A stretch of DNA of 12,283 nucleotides from Cyclobacteriaceae bacterium (lineage in GTDB: Bacteria; Bacteroidota; Bacteroidia; Cytophagales; Cyclobacteriaceae), in the NCBI GenBank assembly GCA_029882725.1, contig JAOUKG010000019.1, forward strand, positions 1-12,283, in the 5' to 3' direction. Made by a program: the position numbers and the translations under genes. The notes beneath the pieces were generated by a model. It was given only the letters and a program-made list of their open reading frames with translations, did not search any database and was not told the origin of the DNA. Shown here one piece after another: positions 7,152 through 12,283 of the stretch (position 1 is the stretch's first letter; each line of letters starts with the position of its first letter).

Positions 7152-10100
7152 CTTATTTCAGCATTTAAAATGAACATACTATTGGGCTGCTCTTTACCGG
7201 GCAGGTAGTATTCCAGGTGAATCCCGTAATTTCCAGGGACTTTCAAGGCCGGGAAGTTGGTGAATAGCACATTTTTGATTGCTTGATTCCCGGGGTCAGT
7301 GAGGAAGAGACCCGCTAAACCCGATTTGATTTCGCCCAAATCTTTGTAGGCATACCAGGGCAATTTATCCGTAAAGAGAGTAGTTGTTCCCACATTGGCT
7401 GCCTGGGTTGTTCCCGAGGGTATAATTCCACTGTACACAGGATTCCTCCAACTTACGTACCGCCTTACCCATTCGGGCTGCTGATAAACCAAAGGGTTGA
7501 CTTCTTTTTCAAACCAGTCGTTTTCCCACTCAGGCACGATGCGAATTCTTACTGATTCCTGGCCTTCTTCCAATAGGGTGAAGTCAATGGGCTCTGTCGA
7601 TTCGTACTCATAACGTATATCGTGTACGCCGGGCATGAGCAGGTAGGGATAGGCACTTCTAAACTGAAGTGATTCGACCTTTTCCTGAAATGTGGAAAAC
7701 TTACTTGTGTGGAAGCTATGACTGTATAACTCTATTGTTTTTAGTTGTTCTATGTTTCCATTGATTGTGGTTTCGGTGAAATACACTTCCTGTTTTTCAC
7801 CTGTTTCTACTTCCGTTGAATGCTGTGAAACAGTCTGATTTGTATTTTGAATAGTATCGATAGGTACTTTTTTAATAATCAATTTGACGTCGCTATCGTT
7901 CGGAAGGGCCGGGGGTATTTCAAACTGCAAATGGTTTCCTTCATATTGCCAGGAAGCCGGCCAAAATTGATTATCATCCTGAAACCCAATTTGAACCGTG
8001 TATTGATTGTCGGGCTGAAATAACTCCGGCTGGCCTTGTCCCAATACCAGAAATCCTGTTGGACTTTCCTGCGTGTGAAAGTACTTTTGATCTACTTGAG
8101 GATAACTCATTACCACATTTTCAGGAGGAATTACCTCAGGTGCTGCACCTGTGGTAAAAACAATTGTTTGATGTTCCATATAGCTTGCTCCGTTGTTTAT
8201 TACAGGCACCCAGTTGCCCGATTTCTTTTCCAGTAGTTCTAAATCTATTTGCATGGTCATTTCCTGGTGGGCAGGCAATAAAGCATTGGGAATGCATACC
8301 ACCGATTGATTATTTTCGCCCCATTCGCTTCGAAAGGGGATTAAACCAGTTGTTCCCGCGATTTGAAGGGTTTTTAGGTGCGCTTTAAATTCTTTATTGA
8401 CTCCGTTTTCACTGATTTTTATGACCTGATTAATGGGCATATTAAAACCAATTTGAGGTGTGCCAAATACACTAAATTGGGTTGTATTATTAATGGGGCC
8501 GGTGGAGGAAATGATTTCCAGCCCTTCAAAATCTTGCGATTGTCCCGATGAACACCGGTCGCCCAGGGATACTTCGAAATGGCATTGCCCCTTGACTATT
8601 CCCCCGAGGACTTCAAAATATCCACCTACCTGGGCTGTAAAACTAACGGGTGCCGGAAAAGAGGCTTCAATAAGCGCTGCTGCTGAAATTTTCAAGATAT
8701 CAATGCGTTGCTTTTTGCCGAAAACGTCCAATTTTATTCCAATAAGGCCGTCAAAATAGCCGTAAGCTTGTCCTCCTGCTCTCCAGTTTGTTCCTCCGAA
8801 GTTCCCACAGGGACTTGAATTTGTTTTTCGGTAAAACAGGTCGAACCCGGCGCCCACATTAAATTTTCCGTAGAACATCATGAATTCCTGATCTCCGGTA
8901 TCGACATCAAAGCTGCCACCAAATAAGAACCCCGAACCTCCGCTTAATTCAGATAAATCATTTGAACGAGGTGTTCCGCCCAGCAGTGCTGTTAATTTTT
9001 CAGGTGGGGGAGGAAGGTCCGGAATAATACTGCCAGCTACTAAATAAGCATGGGTTTCGATTTTGGCAATCCCCGCATCAATAGTCAAACCCAGCCTGTC
9101 GTCCGGATGGCCAATATGTATGTACCACTCATCGGGGGCAAAATGCAAGGTGGCCCATCCTGCTCGGTTATTGGTGCCATTTCCAGTGATTTTCCCCTTG
9201 CCCAAGCTGATAAAAACCTCAAAATTACCATGAAAAATGCGATTTTCATGATCATAAACAAGCCGTGCTTTGGCAAGAACCCCATCTTCAGCTGTATTCT
9301 TGTTTTCACCAACAACCGCCTTAGTCATTCCTGTACTTTCGCCAAAAAGCATTCCTGCAGGGGATGATTGAAGGGTTTGATCGAGTTTTCCAAGAGCTGA
9401 AGAAAGATTGGATGTCAGCTGACCTAATCTTCCGCTGCCAAATGAGGCACCGGGCACGGCAAACTTCGCGTTACCCGAAAGCTCAATCCTGCGGAGGCTT
9501 CCATCGCTGGCGAAAGACATATCCAGTACCAGTTCCGAGGTAAATGTATCCTTGTTAGGGTAGGAGCCCAGTAAAAGAATGGCCTTGAAACTCATACCGG
9601 CGGACGGATGAGGGGCGTATTGTAAGCCGGATGAAACAGCGGTCATCATAGTACCCGAGGTACTTTCCGTCACCGTCATCCTTTCTGATCCGCCACCTCC
9701 AATTCCGTAAACCGCCATATTACCAAATAGAGGTATTCCTGCAGGCATTTCTGCCATGGCATCCAGATACCAATATTTGTATTCGTTGGTTTTACCAAAA
9801 ACTACCTGTGCAGCCACACGTATTCCCGGTTCAATTTCAGCCTGTACCTCTCCCGTAAAAAAACTTCCCCATGTTTCATGTGCATCCTCATAATGCACCT
9901 TGCCGTCAATTTTAAATGCCGAATAGTGGGCGTGAAGCTCTATTTCTTCGACCTGGGTCCTGGAATATACCCATCGCTCCCTGCCATCACGTTCTTCCCT
10001 TTGACTAATCACCTTAATTCGGGAAGCTCCGGAAAATGAATTTTCCTTCCCCAATGAAATCCCAAAATCAAAAGTCAGGGAAAGTTGGTCTGAACTGCTC

Positions 10101-11641
10101 TTTATAAGATCAATTTTGGAAATGGATAGGGGAAAATTACCCAAACGAGGAAGACTCTCACTGTCCAGCTGGAAATATTCAACCTCCATTTCTCCGGTGA
10201 TACCATCCATCTTTAAATCCCTGAAACTCAATTTCCCCAATGCCATTTCCGACCCTTTCCAGGGAATATTTAAAATAGCCTCCCCATATAAATGAGCCAC
10301 CGGATGAAATTCACCATCCTCTATCCGCAACTCTATGGAAGTATTCTCGAATAAAGTCGCCCGACTTCCTTTCCACAAACTGAGGCCAATATCATCCCGG
10401 GTTTCAACCTCAAGTTGAAAATCTCCCGATTCACTCCACTTTGCCTTATAAGCCAATTCATTACCCTCGTCGCTGATTGGCAAGCCTATCTTCCCACGTA
10501 ATTCAGACTGCATCAATTGGTTTTTGTCCAAATGCAACTTGATTTTGTCTATAGAATACTTCCATCGACCCAATTGACCATCGTCCAGGGCCAATAATTG
10601 ACTTACCTCCGTTTTGAAACTCACTCCTTCCGATCCGAGGATCATGCCCTGAATTTTTAATCGCGGTACTTGCCCCAACCTGTCGCGAAAAGCATCCGGA
10701 AGACGAAGATCAACACTCTGCAAATAAACTCCCCTCCACAAAGGATCTGTATTCTCATTCAAAAACCCCGGACTGTTACGAAAATCACTAAAGTCGAAAA
10801 TTGCCCGGGTTGAGCCGATTCTGAACCCCGGTAAACTAGTTACCAGGGCGGCAGGCAAGGTGATTTCTGCAAGAATGTCGTTCCAGTGGAGGACTTCGGT
10901 ACGGAATGCCAGAGATATATTTCCCTCGGCTGGTTTTCCCTTTCCGTTATCGGGTAAAAGGAGGGAGCGGGCAAAAACCAATTCCGCATCCAATGTCATG
11001 TTTTCAAATCCCTGGCAACCAAAGCTTACCCTGGAACCATCTTTACCCCCTTTGAGGAGGAGATGTCCCAGTTTTCCCGAAAGGGGAATTGAGAAATCAC
11101 CCGCCAGCTGTAATCCGGCCCCCGGTAGGATTCCCCCCTTATTACTAAACCGAATGCCCGTTCCATAAAAAGTAAGTTTTTGTTCGCTTTGAGGAATTTC
11201 CAACTGCATATATACCTCCAGCTCTGCCCATTGAGGAAAAAGTTTGATACTCGCAATGCCCAAAGTATAATCTATGTTGCCAATTTTTTTCTTAATACCT
11301 ACCGGAAACTCCAATCGGCTCTTTTGATTGAGATTACGGATGTAGTTGGACGACTCCTTGATGGCCGCAAGAACCTCATTGGCCTTTTGAATAGTCGACT
11401 GCATGGAATCATTGGGATTCACATATCCTTCGAATTGAGATTCTGATTCAATATTAAAACCAGCATAAGCATCACCATATATAATAGAGTTTTGAGTATA
11501 TACTTCAGGAAATTGCCGGTACGATTCGATAGTAGGTTTTATGTGAGAATACAACAGAGTACTATCGACCGGCGAAGAAAAGCATATAGTGTAAAGAAGA
11601 AGCGTGAAGATGCCAGTGCCAAGTACTCTAATTGTATTCAT
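7148..11641 (-). CDS. Very large exported beta-rich protein, family not recognised
   Basis: The frame gives 1497 aa from ATG 11641-11639; a GTG one codon upstream would also work, but the ATG is preferred. The N-terminus (MNTIRVLGTGIFTLLLYTICFSS) is a Sec-type signal. Residues about 40-1025 are long runs of alternating beta strands with many G/N/D turns, reminiscent of a beta-helix or a stacked lipid-transport-type sheet. There is a Gly-rich spot VYGIGGGGSERM in the middle and a proline linker LPPPPEKL near residue 875. The segment about 985-1025 (APVSFTAQVGGYFEVLGG) reads as regular amphipathic strands. From about residue 1030 the character changes to Ig-like domains, including a Big_5-like stretch (GTPQIGFNMPINQVIKI). 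No catalytic motif was recognised. As the first gene of the tight operon it is probably a structural or assembly component of the same envelope system. Confidence 0.85.
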   Translation of the reverse strand: MNTIRVLGTGIFTLLLYTICFSSPVDSTLLYSHIKPTIESYRQFPEVYTQNSIIYGDAYAGFNIESESQFEGYVNPNDSMQSTIQKANEVLAAIKESSNYIRNLNQKSRLEFPVGIKKKIGNIDYTLGIASIKLFPQWAELEVYMQLEIPQSEQKLTFYGTGIRFSNKGGILPGAGLQLAGDFSIPLSGKLGHLLLKGGKDGSRVSFGCQGFENMTLDAELVFARSLLLPDNGKGKPAEGNISLAFRTEVLHWNDILAEITLPAALVTSLPGFRIGSTRAIFDFSDFRNSPGFLNENTDPLWRGVYLQSVDLRLPDAFRDRLGQVPRLKIQGMILGSEGVSFKTEVSQLLALDDGQLGRWKYSIDKIKLHLDKNQLMQSELRGKIGLPISDEGNELAYKAKWSESGDFQLEVETRDDIGLSLWKGSRATLFENTSIELRIEDGEFHPVAHLYGEAILNIPWKGSEMALGKLSFRDLKMDGITGEMEVEYFQLDSESLPRLGNFPLSISKIDLIKSSSDQLSLTFDFGISLGKENSFSGASRIKVISQREERDGRERWVYSRTQVEEIELHAHYSAFKIDGKVHYEDAHETWGSFFTGEVQAEIEPGIRVAAQVVFGKTNEYKYWYLDAMAEMPAGIPLFGNMAVYGIGGGGSERMTVTESTSGTMMTAVSSGLQYAPHPSAGMSFKAILLLGSYPNKDTFTSELVLDMSFASDGSLRRIELSGNAKFAVPGASFGSGRLGQLTSNLSSALGKLDQTLQSSPAGMLFGESTGMTKAVVGENKNTAEDGVLAKARLVYDHENRIFHGNFEVFISLGKGKITGNGTNNRAGWATLHFAPDEWYIHIGHPDDRLGLTIDAGIAKIETHAYLVAGSIIPDLPPPPEKLTALLGGTPRSNDLSELSGGSGFLFGGSFDVDTGDQEFMMFYGKFNVGAGFDLFYRKTNSSPCGNFGGTNWRAGGQAYGYFDGLIGIKLDVFGKKQRIDILKISAAALIEASFPAPVSFTAQVGGYFEVLGGIVKGQCHFEVSLGDRCSSGQSQDFEGLEIISSTGPINNTTQFSVFGTPQIGFNMPINQVIKISENGVNKEFKAHLKTLQIAGTTGLIPFRSEWGENNQSVVCIPNALLPAHQEMTMQIDLELLEKKSGNWVPVINNGASYMEHQTIVFTTGAAPEVIPPENVVMSYPQVDQKYFHTQESPTGFLVLGQGQPELFQPDNQYTVQIGFQDDNQFWPASWQYEGNHLQFEIPPALPNDSDVKLIIKKVPIDTIQNTNQTVSQHSTEVETGEKQEVYFTETTINGNIEQLKTIELYSHSFHTSKFSTFQEKVESLQFRSAYPYLLMPGVHDIRYEYESTEPIDFTLLEEGQESVRIRIVPEWENDWFEKEVNPLVYQQPEWVRRYVSWRNPVYSGIIPSGTTQAANVGTTTLFTDKLPWYAYKDLGEIKSGLAGLFLTDPGNQAIKNVLFTNFPALKVPGNYGIHLEYYLPGKEQPNSMFILNAEIR

Positions 11642-11790
11642 CACATTTTTAATTTAAATTTAACGTGATAAATATTTGAATAAAAAAATTAAAAATCAAA
11701 TAAATAATAAAATTAGCCGTTTATAACACGGTTAATTTAAAAACATCTTTGTTTACAACCATAAATACGGTTTTTGATTTTTTTCACACC
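11642..11790 (-). promoter_or_regulatory. AT-rich leader and probable promoter region of the operon
   Basis: This is the only gene-free stretch upstream of the cluster and is very AT-rich. Read on the minus strand, the 20 bp before the ATG are almost all A/T (AAATTTAAATTAAAAATGTG), typical of Bacteroidota leaders that lack a Shine-Dalgarno sequence. The best match to the Bacteroidota -7 box TAnnTTTG is TTTATTTG at 11704-11697 (7 of 8), about 56 bp before the start, with no clear TTG -33 partner. An imperfect dyad CCGTGTTATAAACGG (11731-11717, 5 of 7 pairs) lies just upstream and could be an operator. The location is well supported; the exact elements are weak. Confidence 0.35.
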
Positions 11791-11808
11791 TCCTGCTTTG
11801 GTCGCATT

Positions 11809-11830
11809 GGTCCGGATGTCCATCCGGTCC
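11809..11830. repeat. 22-bp hairpin element, copy C (intergenic, variant stem)
   Basis: The arms GGTCCGGAT and ATCCGGTCC flank the loop GTCC. Relative to the other copies, the last base of the left arm is T instead of C and the first base of the right arm is A instead of G. The innermost C-G pair is therefore replaced by T-A, a compensatory change that keeps the stem. It is preceded by CATTGGTCCGG, as the other copies are by GTTGGTCCGG. Confidence 0.8.
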
Positions 11831-11867
11831 CCCTTACTAATTTGACCCCCCATGCTAATTTGGCCCA

Positions 11868-11931
11868 CCTCCGCTAAAGCTACGGTGAATATAGATCCTC
11901 CTCCGCTAAAGCTATGGTGAATATAGATCCT
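11868..11931. repeat. Tandem duplication of a 32-bp unit
   Basis: Two adjacent 32-bp units (11868-11899 and 11900-11931) begin CCTCCGCTAAAGCTA and end GAATATAGATCCT. They differ only at one position (C versus T in GCTACGG/GCTATGG). They lie between hairpin copies C and D in non-coding sequence. No function is evident; the near identity points to recent duplication. Confidence 0.85.
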
Positions 11932-11942
11932 CCTCCTGCGTT

Positions 11943-11964
11943 GGTCCGGACGTCCGTCCGGTCC
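11943..11964. repeat. 22-bp hairpin element, copy D (intergenic)
   Basis: It is identical to copies A and B in the lipoprotein gene, 7 kb away, and like them is preceded by GTT. The preceding CCTCCTGC is also present shortly before copy C, which suggests that C and D share a slightly longer ancestral unit. Confidence 0.85.
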
Positions 11965-12038
11965 TACAAGTCACCTCCTATTATTACCCCAATTTTGAAT
12001 TCAATGTCGTTTACTTTAGGGGAATACATCCTTATTTC

Positions 12039-12164
12039 CGACCCTGTAGGGGTCGCCCAAGGAGCCAGAGTATCAAATTGGCACATATAACCCCAAAACA
12101 ATAAAATAATACCTCCTAGTGAAAATTGACTGCGTGTATGATTTGGGCGACCCCTACAGGGTCG
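12039..12164. repeat. Perfect 22-bp inverted repeat around an 82-bp AT-rich spacer
   Basis: The left arm at 12039-12060 starts CGACCCTGTAGGGG and ends TCGCCCAA. It is the exact reverse complement of the right arm at 12143-12164. Each arm also contains a smaller hairpin (GACCC with GGGTC around a 5-base loop). The 82-bp spacer has no ORF of note. The geometry resembles a MITE or a paired REP element (BIME). I see no clear target-site duplication in the flanks and no transposase in the window. Confidence 0.75.
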
Positions 12165-12184
12165 ATTGCCATTTCTCCTCCTTT

Positions 12185-12228
12185 GCCCCGGGTCATCTCC
12201 TCGACTTGTCGAGGAGATGACCCGGGGC
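12185..12228. repeat. Perfect 44-bp palindrome (21-bp arms, 2-base centre)
   Basis: The left arm at 12185-12205 (GCCCCGGGTCATC then TCCTCGAC) and the right arm at 12208-12228 are exact reverse complements, separated only by TT. The stem is GC-rich in an AT-rich neighbourhood. Neither side is followed by a T-run, so a classical intrinsic terminator is unlikely. It could be a cruciform-forming site, a protein-binding site or another dispersed palindromic repeat. Confidence 0.85.
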
Positions 12229-12239
12229 TATTGATGGGT

Positions 12240-12254
12240 GACCCCTACAGGGTC
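12240..12254. repeat. Third copy of the GACCC-CTACA-GGGTC core
   Basis: This 15-bp motif is the core of both arms of the inverted repeat at 12039-12164. It appears here alone, in the orientation of the right arm, just after the 44-bp palindrome. This makes three copies within 216 bp, as expected for a dispersed short palindrome family. Confidence 0.75.
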
Positions 12255-12283
12255 ATTAGCATGGATCCAAGTGCCCTAAAACC

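Larger units (their letters stand above)
11642..12283. other. Gene-free, repeat-rich intergenic region
   Basis: No credible protein-coding frame or RNA gene was recognised in these 640 bp. The half nearest the operon is the AT-rich leader. The rest is a patchwork of short palindromic and tandem repeats separated by unremarkable sequence, including a short two-copy motif CTAATTTG(A/G)CCC at about 11838-11866. The nearest gene to the right, if any, lies outside the window. Confidence 0.7.

Noticed and set aside
8036..11446. Plus-strand and alternative minus-strand short frames within the 1497-aa gene
   Set aside because: They are shadows of the long frame, without recognisable protein features.
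11642..11644. GTG as the start of the 1497-aa protein
   Set aside because: It directly precedes an ATG in the same frame, and the ATG is the more likely start. The difference is one residue.
12185..12228. Intrinsic transcription terminator
   Set aside because: The stem is ideal, but neither exit side has a T-run, and no gene in the window ends nearby.

Overview
The window comes from a member of the Bacteroidota, probably a free-living or environmental one. The signs are SprB-type repeats, signal peptides ending in '-QAQ', A-rich leaders without a clear Shine-Dalgarno sequence, moderate-to-low GC, and very large secreted beta-rich proteins. The genus cannot be named from the sequence.

Layout: about 95% of the window (1-11641) is one minus-strand gene cluster, transcribed right to left. 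In transcription order it holds: (1) a 1497-aa exported, beta-rich protein of unrecognised family (11641-7148); (2) a 658-aa exported protein built from about six fibronectin type III-like domains (7151-5175); (3) a predicted lipoprotein with two transthyretin/CnaB-like beta modules (5170-4007), whose 5' end is occupied by a 301-bp tandem array; and (4) a giant SprB-repeat protein (from 4010, at least 1336 aa) that is still open at the left edge. Genes 1/2 and 3/4 overlap by 4 bp (ATGA), and genes 2/3 are 4 bp apart. This is a tight operon, probably translationally coupled. All four products carry export signals, so the simplest inference is a cell-envelope or surface assembly (adhesion, gliding or matrix type). 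No enzyme, toxin, transposase or phage gene is visible.

The right 640 bp (11642-12283) has no convincing gene. It holds an AT-rich leader/promoter zone for the operon, followed by a dense cluster of short palindromic and tandem repeats. These are two copies of a 22-bp hairpin element with compensatory changes in its stem, a 32-bp tandem duplication, a perfect 22-bp inverted repeat around an 82-bp AT-rich spacer, a perfect 44-bp palindrome, and a third copy of the GACCC...GGGTC core. The same 22-bp hairpin recurs inside the array at the start of gene 3. A dispersed non-coding repeat therefore appears to have entered and expanded inside the operon, in frame, where the lipoprotein's start and signal sequence should be.

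The most noteworthy points are the in-frame repeat invasion of the lipoprotein gene, the giant SprB-repeat protein with a 10-cysteine cluster, and the uncharacterised 1497-aa partner.
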